DNA of 64,000 nucleotides from contig NZ_CAJHAD010000012.1 in the NCBI RefSeq assembly GCF_904846285.1, positions 1 through 64,000 of the forward strand, written 5' to 3'. The translations under genes and the position numbers were made by a program. Of the stretch, positions 28,853-39,233 are shown in pieces; position 1 is the first letter of the stretch, and every line of letters starts with the position of its first letter. This DNA comes from Psychrobacter immobilis (lineage in GTDB: Bacteria > Pseudomonadota > Gammaproteobacteria > Pseudomonadales > Moraxellaceae). The notes under the pieces are model-generated. The model searched no databases. It saw nothing but the letters and a program-made list of their open reading frames with translations, and was not told where the DNA came from.

Positions 28853-28897
28853 CCTGTTTAATCAAAACTGTCCAATCAAACATGTAATACATGCTTT

Positions 28898-29542
28898 TTA
28901 GATATTCCAATCTACAAAATTCTTTAGCAGCTGTAAGCCCGCGGTGTGGCTTTTTTCTGGATGGAATTGGGTCGCAAACAAATTATCTTGCAAAATACTG
29001 GCACAAAACGGCTGACCGTAGTCACAAACGGCAGCCACTTGCGAGCTATCGGCTGGCGCGCAGTAATAGCTATGGACAAAGTAAAAATGCGCATTATCTT
29101 CGATGCCATTCCACAACGGATGGGTAAAATCCATACCGTTAATGGTATTCCAGCCCATGTGCGGTACTTTAATGGTTGCACCTTGCTCATCTTTCCAAGT
29201 GGGGTCAAACGCTTCTACATTGCCATCTAAGATGCCCAAGCATGTTGTGCCACCATTCTCAGCGGATTGCTCAAATAACGCCTGCATGCCAACACAGATG
29301 GCCATGACGGGCTTATTAAATATCGCCTGACGTATGACCTCGTCAATCCCTGCCTCATGCATGCCAGCGATACAGTCGCGCATGGCACCGACACCCGGGA
29401 AGAAAATCTTATCAGCCGCCGCGACCACTTTTGGGTCATTGGTAATAACGACTTCCGCGCCTACCGCTGACAATGCCTTGCTGGCCGAGTGCAAATTACC
29501 CATGCCATAATCTAATAATGCAATCTTTGTGGTTCGGCTCAT
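28898..29542 (-). CDS. hisH: Imidazole glycerol phosphate synthase, glutamine amidotransferase subunit
   Basis: Releases ammonia from glutamine for HisF to make imidazole glycerol phosphate and AICAR. The 214 residues show the class I amidotransferase triad: Cys in [10 protein letters not shown], and His/Glu in FHPEKS. The N-terminal [13 protein letters not shown] block is diagnostic. It begins immediately after the hisB stop (TAG-ATG), so the two are coupled. The partner hisF is not in the window. Confidence 0.96.
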   Translation of the reverse strand: MSRTTKIALLDYGMGNLHSASKALSAVGAEVVITNDPKVVAAADKIFFPGVGAMRDCIAGMHEAGIDEVIRQAIFNKPVMAICVGMQALFEQSAENGGTTCLGILDGNVEAFDPTWKDEQGATIKVPHMGWNTINGMDFTHPLWNGIEDNAHFYFVHSYYCAPADSSQVAAVCDYGQPFCASILQDNLFATQFHPEKSHTAGLQLLKNFVDWNI

Positions 29543-30217
29543 CTAAAAAGCCTCTTTGGTCGATGGCAAGGTATTCAGCGCACGCTCATCATATTCGCAA
29601 GCCATGCGTAGCGCACGGGCAAAGGCTTTAAAGGTAGATTCGATTTGGTGATGGCTGTTTTTGCCTTTAAGATTGTCTAAATGCACCGTCATCCATGAGT
29701 GATTGACGAAGCCGTAGAAGAATTCGCTGAACAAATCGACATCGAAATTACCGACGTGCGAGCGGGTAAAAGGAATGTCCATATGCAAACCAGGACGGCC
29801 TGATAAATCAACCACTGCACGCGTAAGCGCTTCATCGAGTGGCGCATAAAAATGCCCATAACGACGGATGCCTTTTTTATCGCCCAATGCTTTATTGAAT
29901 GCTTGCCCAAGCGTGATACCCGTATCTTCAACACTGTGGTGATCATCGATAAAGGTGTCGCCGGTACATTTAATATCTAAGTCAAACAAACCGTGACGTT
30001 TGATTTGATCAATCATATGATCCAAAAACGGCACACCAGTATCGACAGTGCCTTGACCCGTTCCATCAAGATTAACGGTGCAAGTCACTTGCGTTTCAGC
30101 AGTATTACGCTCAACGGTGGCAGTACGAGCTGGGCGACCATGTAAATTTAGATTGGTAGATTGGTTTTGCTCAGTTGCATTGGCTGTATTGGTTGTCGTC
30201 GTAGAATTGGCAGTCAT
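29543..30217 (-). CDS. hisB: Imidazoleglycerol-phosphate dehydratase
   Basis: Dehydrates imidazole glycerol phosphate in histidine synthesis. Monofunctional form (224 residues) without the phosphatase domain found in E. coli. Mn-binding motifs DDHHSVED and SHHQIEST are intact, as is [13 protein letters not shown]. The first ~27 residues are an Asn/Thr/Gln-rich, low-complexity extension before RTATVERNT, where family members normally start; the true start could be different, but no other ATG follows before the conserved part. A TTGACC/TTTATA promoter may lie upstream on the minus strand (about 30296-30325). Confidence 0.95.
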   Translation of the reverse strand: MTANSTTTTNTANATEQNQSTNLNLHGRPARTATVERNTAETQVTCTVNLDGTGQGTVDTGVPFLDHMIDQIKRHGLFDLDIKCTGDTFIDDHHSVEDTGITLGQAFNKALGDKKGIRRYGHFYAPLDEALTRAVVDLSGRPGLHMDIPFTRSHVGNFDVDLFSEFFYGFVNHSWMTVHLDNLKGKNSHHQIESTFKAFARALRMACEYDERALNTLPSTKEAF

Positions 30218-30602
30218 GGCTACTCTCTATAAATGAAAAGCGGTCAATAAAATAGGGCGAAAAAGCGCCCAAAGCATTCTTACTAGCATCTAAAATATAA
30301 AAAACTAAGCTAAAAGTGGGGTCAATGTTTATGCAAAAGGCTTATTCAAATTCTTACTAAAAACACATATTGAAAAAGCCGAAATATTAGGTTTTTTGCA
30401 TATAAACCATTGTCTATCCTCATCATAGCAAACCCTAGCATTTACTGCCACGACCAAGCAGTAATCCATGCACAAAATCGCCCTATTCTGCTAAAATAGT
30501 GCGTTCAGTATTATCAATCATAAGCCGCGCCGACTCTACAATGCTACACTCGATGCCACGCTGTATCACCTTATAGCAACCGATTATTTATAGGAACTGA
30601 TT
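30218..30602. other. Divergent regulatory region hisB / PanZ-like gene
   Basis: 385 bases without a gene. It contains a GGGCG/CGCCC hairpin in the hisB leader (about 30255-30270), a weak minus-strand promoter (30296-30325) and a plus-strand extended -10 TGCTAAAAT (30489-30497) for the next gene. Confidence 0.45.
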
Positions 30603-31025
30603 ATGCCTTTAGAAGCGATCGCCATCAACAGCTTAGATGCACCACTGATTAAAAAACCTGCGCGTGAAAACGAACTATCCGAGCGCTTGCATGCCTTATA
30701 TGACAGCGATGACAACCAGCCAAGTGGTGCAGAAGTATTAAATCTCGTTGAGCAAGGTTTTAAGCGCGGTCAAACCCTGTATGTCGGCATGTTTAATGAC
30801 AAGCCAATCGCAGCGGTTGCTTGCTTTGATGACGGACAAACGGATGCCAAACGCTTGCAATACCTCACTGTGCATACGCAAAATCGTGGTCGCGCTATCG
30901 ATGCTAAGTTTATCAAACTGGTCTATGATGCCGAAGTGAAAAAAGGCGTGCGCGAGTTTGTCCCAGTCGATGCAGATATTCATCGTATCATGAGCGAGTA
31001 TGAGCTACTGCGCGTTAAGGATTAG
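30603..31025 (+). CDS. GNAT-fold protein, PanZ/PanM-like
   Basis: 140 residues. The layout (YVGMFNDKPIAAVACFDD, then LQYLTVHTQNRGRAIDAKFIKLVYDA) fits an acetyltransferase fold with a modified acetyl-CoA loop, as in PanZ, which binds acetyl-CoA and triggers maturation of aspartate decarboxylase PanD for pantothenate synthesis. The match is by pattern only; a plain GNAT acetyltransferase is the alternative. An AGGA ribosome site precedes the ATG. It is monocistronic, upstream of tRNA-Phe. Confidence 0.6.
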   Translation: MPLEAIAINSLDAPLIKKPARENELSERLHALYDSDDNQPSGAEVLNLVEQGFKRGQTLYVGMFNDKPIAAVACFDDGQTDAKRLQYLTVHTQNRGRAIDAKFIKLVYDAEVKKGVREFVPVDADIHRIMSEYELLRVKD

Positions 31026-31101
31026 ATACGAGTTTAAAACCTTGTATTTGGCTTATATTTGACTATTTATGCGATTTTTTCGCTTATTATGCAAAAAGCG
31101 C

Positions 31102-31130
31102 TTGACAGTAACGGCTATATTTAGTTTAAT
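31102..31130 (+). promoter_or_regulatory. tRNA-Phe promoter
   Basis: Perfect TTGACA (31102-31107), 17-base spacer and TTTAAT (31125-31130). The tRNA begins 17 bases after the -10 box, so the 5' leader is very short. Confidence 0.8.
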
Positions 31131-31147
31131 AGCGCCTCAACGAAGAC

Positions 31148-31223
31148 GGCTCGATAGCTCAGTCGGTAGAGCAACGGATTGAAAATCCGTGTGTCGGCAG
31201 TTCGAACCTGCCTCGAGCCACCA
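31148..31223 (+). tRNA. tRNA-Phe (GAA)
   Basis: 76 bases that fold as a standard cloverleaf. Acceptor arms GGCTCGA (31148-31154) and TCGAGCC (31213-31219), discriminator A, and genomically encoded CCA (31221-31223). The D-arm is AGCTCAGTCGGTAGAGC, the anticodon GAA is at 31181-31183 in the loop TTGAAAA, and the T-loop is TTCGAAC. It is a single-gene unit with its own promoter and terminator. Confidence 0.97.
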
Positions 31224-31239
31224 TTCGTTTAAGCATTCT

Positions 31240-31275
31240 AAAAAGCCCCAGACATTTATGTTTGGGGCTTTTTTT
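31240..31275 (+). terminator. Terminator after tRNA-Phe
   Basis: AAAAAGCCCCA pairs with the TGGGGCTTTTT strand around a ten-base loop, followed by a T-run. Confidence 0.88.
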
Positions 31276-31417
31276 ATGCTTAAAATTTAATAAAAATTAT
31301 AGGGATAGCTACTAAGCGTGCTTTTACTTGCACTGATAGATAACACTTTTATGCTGTTTTTGAGGTATAAATTATCTCTATACTAAAGCGATTAATGCAA
31401 CGCTAGAGGTAAAAACT

Positions 31418-31918
31418 ATGAGAGAGTTTGATTATGATTTGGATTATAAAAACCTAGATTTGCGTGCGCAGCCCGAGCTGTACCGTGTCGGTCATGGTGA
31501 GCAAGGGGTATTATTGGTAGAGCCTTACAAGTCCGAAATATTGCCACATTGGCGCTTTGCTACGCCTGATATTGCGCTTGAGAGTAGCGAGATTATTTAT
31601 CAGATGTTTTTAGATTATCTGGCTGCCGATGACTTTGTTGGTGCCGATATGGCGCGCAAATTTATTCAAATGGGCTATACCCGCGCCCGTCGCTATGCCA
31701 ATCATAAAGGTGGTAAGAAATACAAAGGTGCGGTCCCTGATGATAAAAAAGGTCAGAGCGGTGCGCATGGGCGCGAAGAGCTACCGCGGCAAACTGAAGA
31801 CCCTATTAAAGCAGAGTCGGCACGTATCTTTAAGCAAACTTGGGATAAATGCCGCGAAAACGCAGACTATTTAAAGATGAAAGACGAACATCGTCAACGC
31901 TATAAAGATATTGAATAA
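31418..31918 (+). CDS. DUF4385 family protein
   Basis: 166-residue soluble, charged protein. It matches the pattern of the DUF4385 family: FDYDLDYKNLDLRAQPELYRVGHGEQGVLLVEPYKSEILPHWRF at the N-terminus, FVGADMARKFIQMGYTRARRYANHKGG in the middle and a basic, glycine-containing stretch near 98-125. No catalytic motif, signal or membrane segment is visible, and the family has no known function. It stands alone between tRNA-Phe and gph. Confidence 0.75.
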   Translation: MREFDYDLDYKNLDLRAQPELYRVGHGEQGVLLVEPYKSEILPHWRFATPDIALESSEIIYQMFLDYLAADDFVGADMARKFIQMGYTRARRYANHKGGKKYKGAVPDDKKGQSGAHGREELPRQTEDPIKAESARIFKQTWDKCRENADYLKMKDEHRQRYKDIE

Positions 31919-32031
31919 TCGAGCAAAAATACGCTTTGAATGCCTATTGAATGCGTTTAGATAGCTTGTTGTGCTATGGTTAAAGCATAGATTTAACAAA
32001 CAGACGTGATAACCCCTAAAGGCTAGTAATA

Positions 32032-32709
32032 ATGGATAAGCAACTTTTAATTTTTGACTTCGACGGCACCTTAATTGATAGCGTACCAGATTTGGCTGAT
32101 GCAACTAACGCGATGTTAACGACACTTGGCAAAACACCTTATCCAATTGAGACTATTCGTAACTGGGTCGGTAATGGCTCAAAGGTGCTGGTCGAGCGCG
32201 CATTGGTGGGTAAAATAGAGGTGTTAGAAGGTGAGTTGACGGTCGAGGAAGCCGATCATGCTGAACAAGTATTTTTTGATGCTTATAAGAATCTTAGCGG
32301 TAGCAAAACCGTCGCTTATCCCGATGTCGATAGTGGATTAAAAAAGCTAAAGTCAGCAGGGTTTACGCTAGCATTGGTGACCAATAAACCCATTCGTTTC
32401 GTACCGAAAATATTGCAATCTTTTGGCTGGCAGGACTTGTTTAGTGAAGTGCTAGGCGGTGATAGTCTAGCGCAAAAAAAACCAGACCCTACACCACTAT
32501 TGCATGTCTGTGAAGCATTGAATGTTGCTTCAACGCAGGCGGTGATGATTGGCGATTCAAGAAACGATATCTTAGCCGGACAAAACGCCAATATGGATAC
32601 GCTTGGGCTATCTTATGGTTATAACTATGGGCAAGATATTCGTGAGCTCAACCCTACTGCAGCATTTGATGATTTTGCGGCATTGGTTGACTATATTTTA
32701 AAAGATTAG
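32032..32709 (+). CDS. gph: Phosphoglycolate phosphatase-like HAD hydrolase
   Basis: 225-residue HAD-superfamily phosphatase. Motif I is DFDGTLIDS (nucleophile Asp), motif II VTNKP, and motifs III/IV include KKPDP and IGDSRNDILAG. The cap domain (about 20-90) is of the Gph type. The expected reaction is 2-phosphoglycolate dephosphorylation, which clears a product of oxidative DNA damage repair. Other small phosphorylated substrates are possible. Confidence 0.88.
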   Translation: MDKQLLIFDFDGTLIDSVPDLADATNAMLTTLGKTPYPIETIRNWVGNGSKVLVERALVGKIEVLEGELTVEEADHAEQVFFDAYKNLSGSKTVAYPDVDSGLKKLKSAGFTLALVTNKPIRFVPKILQSFGWQDLFSEVLGGDSLAQKKPDPTPLLHVCEALNVASTQAVMIGDSRNDILAGQNANMDTLGLSYGYNYGQDIRELNPTAAFDDFAALVDYILKD

Positions 32710-32830
32710 AGCGTATTTATAATAGTTAAAAATAAGAAGAAAACCTTTTACCTTACACACTTGCAAACTATGATTAGCCTTTATTTAAGCTTAAGTAAGC
32801 CAATAAAACGTACGCTATTGGAAACAGAGA

Positions 32831-34513
32831 ATGATTAAAAAAGACAATACCAAAAGGAAGTACTCCGCTATTTTGGTCGATGGCATTCAAAAAGCACCCG
32901 CGCGTTCTATGCTGCGCGCGGTTGGTTTTACCGATGAAGATTTTAAGCGCCCGCAAGTGGGAATTGCCTCGACTTGGAGCCAAGTGACGCCTTGTAATAT
33001 TCATATTAACGGTTTAGCTGAGGAAGTGGCTAAAGGCGTTTATCTTGCCTATGCCAAACCTATTATTTTCAATACCATTACCATCTCCGACGGTATCGCT
33101 AACGGTTATCAAGGTATGAAGTACTCCTTGGTATCGCGTGAGGTGATTGCGGATTCTATTGAAACCGTCTCAGGCTGCCAAGGTCACGACGCGATCATTG
33201 CTATTGGTGGCTGCGATAAAAACATGCCGGGTTGCCTGATGGCCATGGCGCGCTTAAACCGTCCTTCGCTATTCATTTATGGCGGCACCATTCAGCCGGG
33301 TAAAAACCATACTGACATCGTTTCTGTATTCGAAGCCGTCGGTGCCAATGCCCGTGGTGATATGACCGAAGAAGAAGTGTTGGAGATTGAAAGAACGGCT
33401 ATTCCTGGTCCGGGTTCTTGTGGTGGTATGTATACTGCCAACACCATGGCATCAGCGATTGAAGCCTTAGGCATGAGCTTACCGGGCAGCTCTGCTCAAG
33501 AAGCTATTTCTCCTGAAAAACGTGAAGACTGCCGACAAGCAGGTGAAGCGATCCAGTGGTTAATTGACAACGATATTAAGCCTAGCGACATTATGACGCG
33601 TAAAGCCTTTGAAAACGCTATTACAATGGTGATTGTTTTGGGCGGTTCTACCAACGCTGTACTACATTTACTGGCCATGGCCGATGCGATTGACGTAGAG
33701 CTAAATATTGATGACTTTACCGAAATAGGTAAGCGCGTGCCAGTACTCGCCGATTTACGCCCATCAGGGAAATACTTAATGTCAGAGCTCATCAAAATTG
33801 GTGGTATTGCGCCATTAATGAAGCGTTTGCTGGCAAAAGATTTACTACACGGCGACTGCTTAACCGTTAGCGGCAAAACCATTGCTGAAAATTTAGCTAA
33901 CGTAAAAGACTACCCAGTAGACCAAGACATTATCAGGCCTTTTGATAAACCCATTAAAGCCGACAGCCACTTACGCATCTTACGTGGCAACATTGCACCG
34001 ACTGGTTCGGTGGCAAAAATCAGTGGTCAAGAAGGTACTCTATTTACTGGCACAGCCCGTGTATTTAACTCCGAAGAAGACTCCATGAGCGCTATTTTAG
34101 ATGGCACTGTGGTGGCGGGTGACGTAGTTGTGATTCGTTATGAAGGCCCTAAAGGTGGCCCCGGCATGCGTGAAATGCTGTCACCGACTTCTGCCATTAT
34201 GGGTCGTGGTTTGGGTAATGACGTTGCATTAATTACCGATGGTCGCTTCTCTGGTGGTAGCCATGGCTTTGTCGTCGGCCACATCACCCCTGAAGCGATG
34301 GTTGGCGGCCCGATTGCTATTATTGAAAATGGCGACACCATTACCATTGATGCCGATAATAATGAAATAAACTTAAACATCAACGAAGAAGACATTCAAA
34401 AGCGTTTAAGTACATGGCAAGCGCCAGAACCAAATGTAAAACGTGGCGTACTGGCTAAATATGCCAAAACGGTTGGCAGTGCCTCGGAAGGTGCCATTAC
34501 TGATAAGTTTTAA
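32831..34513 (+). CDS. ilvD: Dihydroxy-acid dehydratase
   Basis: Fe-S enzyme for the third common step of valine, leucine and isoleucine synthesis. At 560 residues it is the short form, as in Bacillus and mycobacteria, rather than the ~616-residue E. coli type. Cluster cysteines lie in [18 protein letters not shown] and [14 protein letters not shown]. The Mg-carbamyl-lysine region (GCDKNMPG) is intact. Its product feeds AvtA, encoded 4.5 kb upstream. No leader peptide or attenuator is seen. Short forms often carry a 2Fe-2S rather than a 4Fe-4S cluster; that is family knowledge. Confidence 0.94.
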   Translation: MIKKDNTKRKYSAILVDGIQKAPARSMLRAVGFTDEDFKRPQVGIASTWSQVTPCNIHINGLAEEVAKGVYLAYAKPIIFNTITISDGIANGYQGMKYSLVSREVIADSIETVSGCQGHDAIIAIGGCDKNMPGCLMAMARLNRPSLFIYGGTIQPGKNHTDIVSVFEAVGANARGDMTEEEVLEIERTAIPGPGSCGGMYTANTMASAIEALGMSLPGSSAQEAISPEKREDCRQAGEAIQWLIDNDIKPSDIMTRKAFENAITMVIVLGGSTNAVLHLLAMADAIDVELNIDDFTEIGKRVPVLADLRPSGKYLMSELIKIGGIAPLMKRLLAKDLLHGDCLTVSGKTIAENLANVKDYPVDQDIIRPFDKPIKADSHLRILRGNIAPTGSVAKISGQEGTLFTGTARVFNSEEDSMSAILDGTVVAGDVVVIRYEGPKGGPGMREMLSPTSAIMGRGLGNDVALITDGRFSGGSHGFVVGHITPEAMVGGPIAIIENGDTITIDADNNEINLNINEEDIQKRLSTWQAPEPNVKRGVLAKYAKTVGSASEGAITDKF

Positions 34514-34674
34514 TCGCTATTAAAAACACCTTGAGTAAAGGAATGTCTAAGGTGGTTTGTGGCATTATTATAAAAATGCTCGAACTACCTAATAGCCCTT
34601 TAGATAAATATAAAGGTTTAGAAGGTTTAAATGGCGTTAGTAATATTACAGGATTTTTCTAAGTTAATAATACA

Positions 34675-36234
34675 TCACTTACTACGATAACTTAGCGCCT
34701 CTGACACATGGACGCTCGTGATATCAATACTATCAGCCAAATCAGCTATTGTCCGCGCGACTCGCAAGACACGATGATAGCCACGCGCGGATAAATTTAG
34801 CCGTTGCTGAGCAAGCTGTAAGAGTTGTTGTTCAGCTTCGCCTAGCTGAATGTATTTATCAATCTCACTGGGACTCAGCTCATTATTAACCTTTTTCTGC
34901 CGTATTAATTGACGCTTATGTGCTGCAGATACTCGAGTGCGGACTTGCTCGGAGGTTTCACCCGCTTGAGCGTTTTGCAAATCGGCAATCGGTAGCGCAG
35001 GCACGGTAATATGCAAGTCAATGCGATCAAGCAGCGGGCCTGATAGCTTGTCTTGATAACGTTTAATCTGCTCAGGCCTGCAGCGACAACGTCCTGAAGC
35101 ATCGCCATCGTAGCCACACGGACAAGGATTCATCGCTGCGACCAGTTGAAAGTTTGCTGGAAAGGTCATTTGTGAGTTGGCACGGCTAATGGTGATTTGT
35201 TTGGCCTCTAACGGTTGGCGCAATACCTCTAGAACGCTGCGTTCAAATTCAGGCAGCTCGTCTAAAAATAAAACGCCCTTGTTGGCAAGCGTAATCTCGC
35301 CAGGTTTGGGACGAGAACCACCACCGACCAATGCCACCGCAGATATAGTATGATGTACTTGGCGAAATGGCCGCGTACCATAATCGTAGTCGCTGTCTGC
35401 CACTGAATAGGTACTGGCAACTTCTAATGCGTCTTCGTCACTCAAATCCGGCAAGATAGTTGGTAGCCGTGATGCCATCAAAGTCTTGCCGGAACCGGGT
35501 GGCCCGGTAAATAATAGCGAATGACCACCTGCAGCGGCTATCTCTAACGCCCGCCTCGCATGATGCTGACCCTTTACATCGGCTAAATCTACTTTATAGC
35601 CAGCATGCTGCTGCGCCGGACCGGGCGTGACTATTTCCAATCTCTCAGTGGTTACGCTTAGGTCTGCTAACGACTGCAGATGACCACAAACTGCTTTTAG
35701 GCTTTGAGCGCCTAATATCTCGACGCCATCGACACGGCTTGCCTCTGCTCCATTATCAATCGGTACTATTAATTGCCGTAATTGCCGTAACTGGTGCGGC
35801 GCTTGTTCATCAGCTGTTGCAGTCTTTACCACTATCGACTCTGCTTTTATTGCCCGCGTCACCGCCAAGCTACCACTCACCTGTCGCAGCTCACCATTGA
35901 GCGCAAGCTCTCCAATAAACTCAAACCCTGACAATACTTCTGGCTCAAGTTGCCCGCTAGCGGCTAAAATACCGATGGCAATAGGCAAATCTAATCTTGC
36001 GCCATCTTTTGGTAAGTCTGCTGGTGCTAGATTAATCGTCAAGCGCCGATTAGGGAACTGAAATCCTGAATTCAGAATGGCAGAGCGCACCCTATCTTTA
36101 CTTTCGCGTACGGCAGCAGCAGGCAAGCCGACAATGGTGAGCGCTGGCAAGCCTTGCGATAAATGCACCTCAATAATAACTTGCGGTGCATGCAGCCCAA
36201 CGACTGAGCGCGTATACACTTGGGCAAATGACAT
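34675..36234 (-). CDS. comM: YifB/ComM family Mg-chelatase-like AAA+ helicase
   Basis: 519 residues. A Lon-like N-terminal domain (about 1-170; GLHAPQVIIEVHLSQGLPALTIVGL) is followed by an AAA+ module with Walker A GPPGSGKT, Walker B VLFLDELPEF, and the CPCGYDGDASGRCRC cysteine cluster. ComM is a hexameric helicase that drives branch migration during natural transformation. dprA, another transformation factor, lies 20 kb away. It is convergent with ilvD and divergent from the acylase gene. Confidence 0.92.
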   Translation of the reverse strand: MSFAQVYTRSVVGLHAPQVIIEVHLSQGLPALTIVGLPAAAVRESKDRVRSAILNSGFQFPNRRLTINLAPADLPKDGARLDLPIAIGILAASGQLEPEVLSGFEFIGELALNGELRQVSGSLAVTRAIKAESIVVKTATADEQAPHQLRQLRQLIVPIDNGAEASRVDGVEILGAQSLKAVCGHLQSLADLSVTTERLEIVTPGPAQQHAGYKVDLADVKGQHHARRALEIAAAGGHSLLFTGPPGSGKTLMASRLPTILPDLSDEDALEVASTYSVADSDYDYGTRPFRQVHHTISAVALVGGGSRPKPGEITLANKGVLFLDELPEFERSVLEVLRQPLEAKQITISRANSQMTFPANFQLVAAMNPCPCGYDGDASGRCRCRPEQIKRYQDKLSGPLLDRIDLHITVPALPIADLQNAQAGETSEQVRTRVSAAHKRQLIRQKKVNNELSPSEIDKYIQLGEAEQQLLQLAQQRLNLSARGYHRVLRVARTIADLADSIDITSVHVSEALSYRSK

Positions 36235-36602
36235 CGGCCTTTCCTAGTATAGTGATGAATCGATAATAAAGCATTATTAATAAGTGCGCAAATGTCGTGT
36301 TTTAATTTTTATTAATTCGTTTAAACAGTATTGTTCCTAGCCTATTATTTAGCTATATAAAACGAATTCATTGCTATTTTTAAACCACATATCAGCCATT
36401 AATTCCCTTGGTTTATTCGCTAGCATAGAGGTTTAAAATTATTATATGATTGATAAATGCTTTTTAATTTATCTTATATATCAAAAAATATAAGACCTAA
36501 AAAAAGTATGGCAATAAAAGGAATTTATTGACACTTAAAGCTTGATGGTGGGTTTTTGCCAGCGCTTTATATAATCGTAATTAACCATGGATGGGTAAGA
36601 TT
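36235..36602. other. Divergent region comM / acylase
   Basis: 368 A/T-rich bases with no gene. A TATAAT (36570-36575) about 28 bases before the acylase start may be its -10 box; TTGACA (36528-36533) upstream is badly spaced for it. No clear comM promoter. Confidence 0.4.
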
Positions 36603-39101
36603 ATGAGCATCAACGTGCTTAATCGGCGTGTACACACACTCACGCTATTGACGATGGCAGTCTCGTTGGGACTGTTTGGTTGTTCGGATAACGATAATTT
36701 TAATGGCAATATAGATAGCGACACTAGCGATAGTACCTATGCGGCTGATATTCAGCGCACTGAGTTTGGGATACCGCACATCACCGCTAAGAACTATAAA
36801 GGCTTGGGTTACGGCGTCGGCTATGCCTTTGCCGAAGATAATATCTGCTCACTGGCACGCGAAATCGTGATAGCGAAAGGTCAGAGTATGCGTTATTTGG
36901 GTGATAAAGGGGATGTTGATAGTGATGTCTTTTATACTTGGTATAATTCAGACGCTAAGCGTCAGCAATTTTTAGACGCGCAAGAGCCTGAGATTTTGGA
37001 TGCGGTAGCAGGTTATGCCGCGGGTTATAGCCGCTATTTACGTGATAAAGGCGTCGACAATATCGATCCTGACTGTGTTGGCGCTGAATGGGTTCGCGAA
37101 ATCACTACCGATGATTTGCTAGCGCTTTACGGTAAGGCTAATTTGCGCGGTGGTCTATCAAATTTTATTACGCCTATCGCCACTGCGACGCCGACTGTAG
37201 CAAACGGCATCATGGGCAGCTCTCGAATGCGTACGCTTTCTATAGAACCAGAGAACGATTTATCGTCAGAGTCTGCCGCTGATTTGGCCTCAGGTTTTGA
37301 TTTTGATATGAAAACTATCAATGTGACTGATGGCGGCAGCAACGCCTATGCCTTTGGTAGCGAAGTCACTGGCACTAAGAGTGGTATCCTTTATGGCAAT
37401 CCTCATGAGCCATGGGATGGTTTACAACGCTTTTATGAATTTCATGTGACGATGCCAGGCGAGCTTGACGTCATGGGAGCAGGACAGCAAGGACAGCCTT
37501 TCCCCAACATTGGCTTTAATAAAGACGTCGCTTGGAGTCATACGGTTTCTACCGCCAAACGTTTTACCCTTTATCAGCTCAGCCTAGTAGACGGCGACCC
37601 AATGAAGTACAACTATACCAATAGTGAAGGTGTGGTTGAGCAACGTGATATTAAAAAGGATGACGTCACCATCCAACTGCCCAATAATAAGACGCTAGTA
37701 AGATCGGTTTATTCTTCACATTTTGGTCCTATGATAGCCGTCAATCAAGTCAATGGCTTATTGCCAGCTTGGGGCGCGAACAATATCGCCTTTACCATCC
37801 GTGATGCTGCGGCCGAAAATGCCCGCTCACTGAACCAGTGGCGCAGCATGAATAAAGCCACCAGTGTCGAGGACTTAGTTGATAGAATGCAAGATCAGGT
37901 TGGACTAGGATTTGTTAATACCATTGCCACCGACCGCTATGGTAAAGCGCTTTATGCTGACATCTCGACCGTGCCACATGTCACCGCTCAAAAACTCACA
38001 AGTTGTACTGCTGGCAAGCCTTATTTACAAGCCATCGTAAGTTTTGGTCTACCAGCATTAGATGGTAGCAAAGCGGATTGTGAATGGGGTAATGATGCCG
38101 ATTCGCCGCAAGCAGGTATTTTTGGACGCTCAAATCTGCCTTTCTTAATTCGTGATGACTATGTGCTTAACTCAAACGATACTTATTGGTTGAGTAATTT
38201 AGATGAGCCATTAACAGGATTTTCACCGCTGCTACGTCGTCGTTTAACGCTATTCCCTAGTGCAACTAGCCCAGAGGGCGTGCCACTTTCTTTGCGCACA
38301 CGTATGGCATTTCAGCAGGTTTTAGACCGTCTTGATAACTCAGATAGCTTGGGTGGCAATACCTTTACCTTAGACAATATGCAAGACGTCGTTTATGGCA
38401 ATCGTAGCGATGCTGCCGAGTTGGTTCTTGATGATGTTTTAGCAGATTGTAACGCAAACTCTATGTTGCCTCTGACAGGTGGCGGAACTATCGATGGCAA
38501 ACAAGCCTGTAGCATCTTGAGTAATTGGGATCGTCGCAACAACATCGATAGCCGAGGCGCGCATGTGTTTAGAGAGTTTTGGGGCAAAGCTGGTTTTACC
38601 GAATATACAAATGATTCGTTTAAAGTACCCTTTAACGAGGCAGACCCTGTCAATACGCCGCGCGAGCTAAAAATAACCGCACAGACTCGCCAAGCCTTGG
38701 GCGATGCGATTGCCTATTTCCAAAATAAGGGCATTGCACTTGATGCAAGCTTGGGTGAACTACAATATGTACTAGATGCTGGCAAGAACAATCAGCGCAT
38801 TCCTATGCATGGTGGTTATGGTAGCGAAGGTATCTTTAACGTTGCACGAGGTGCAGGAGTTAATGAGGCTGGAAACTATATTATTAATAATGGGCCAACT
38901 TATATGCAAACGGTGACTTTTGATGACAAAGGTCCTATCGTAGAGGCGCTGCTTGCCTATTCACAATCAGGAGATACTACGCGCCCTTACCATCGAGATC
39001 AGACTCGTCGTTACTCGAAAAAAGAGTGGATTCGCGTGCCTTTTAGCACTAGTGAAATTGCTGCGCAAGCCGTTGGTAATAAGCTTCAACTAAGGGAATA
39101 A
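36603..39101 (+). CDS. Penicillin acylase family lipoprotein (AHL acylase-like)
   Basis: About 832 residues, Ntn-hydrolase family that includes PvdQ-type acyl-homoserine lactone acylases and aculeacin acylase. It carries a lipoprotein-like signal (MSINVLNRRV, hydrophobic run, LGLFGC), an alpha-subunit region beginning ADIQRTEFGIPHITA, and the predicted autocleavage site DGG|SNAYAF with nucleophile Ser246, followed by GNPHEPW, as in the family. The substrate could be a long-chain amide such as an AHL, siderophore or lipopeptide. The start is uncertain: an ATG at 36591 adds four residues; 36603 has GGATGG about eight bases upstream. Monocistronic, with a terminator. Confidence 0.87.
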   Translation: MSINVLNRRVHTLTLLTMAVSLGLFGCSDNDNFNGNIDSDTSDSTYAADIQRTEFGIPHITAKNYKGLGYGVGYAFAEDNICSLAREIVIAKGQSMRYLGDKGDVDSDVFYTWYNSDAKRQQFLDAQEPEILDAVAGYAAGYSRYLRDKGVDNIDPDCVGAEWVREITTDDLLALYGKANLRGGLSNFITPIATATPTVANGIMGSSRMRTLSIEPENDLSSESAADLASGFDFDMKTINVTDGGSNAYAFGSEVTGTKSGILYGNPHEPWDGLQRFYEFHVTMPGELDVMGAGQQGQPFPNIGFNKDVAWSHTVSTAKRFTLYQLSLVDGDPMKYNYTNSEGVVEQRDIKKDDVTIQLPNNKTLVRSVYSSHFGPMIAVNQVNGLLPAWGANNIAFTIRDAAAENARSLNQWRSMNKATSVEDLVDRMQDQVGLGFVNTIATDRYGKALYADISTVPHVTAQKLTSCTAGKPYLQAIVSFGLPALDGSKADCEWGNDADSPQAGIFGRSNLPFLIRDDYVLNSNDTYWLSNLDEPLTGFSPLLRRRLTLFPSATSPEGVPLSLRTRMAFQQVLDRLDNSDSLGGNTFTLDNMQDVVYGNRSDAAELVLDDVLADCNANSMLPLTGGGTIDGKQACSILSNWDRRNNIDSRGAHVFREFWGKAGFTEYTNDSFKVPFNEADPVNTPRELKITAQTRQALGDAIAYFQNKGIALDASLGELQYVLDAGKNNQRIPMHGGYGSEGIFNVARGAGVNEAGNYIINNGPTYMQTVTFDDKGPIVEALLAYSQSGDTTRPYHRDQTRRYSKKEWIRVPFSTSEIAAQAVGNKLQLRE

Positions 39102-39126
39102 AATTAGAGTCATTTTTGATATTAAT

Positions 39127-39162
39127 AAAAAAGACTTTAGGTTAATCCTGGAGTCTTTTTTT
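39127..39162 (+). terminator. Terminator after the acylase gene
   Basis: AAAAAAGACT (39127-39136) pairs with AGTCTTTTTT, with AGG/CCT continuing after a two-base internal loop, and a T-run to 39162. Confidence 0.85.
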
Positions 39163-39233
39163 ATTCCAGATAACAATACAACTTTATGGGTATATACGAA
39201 AACTTGCCGTCCATGCCACTATAACCAATGATT

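Noticed and set aside
34514-34674. Hairpin CACCTT..AAGGTG after ilvD as a terminator
   Set aside because: The stem has a bulge and the following sequence has no proper T-run, so it is too weak to list.
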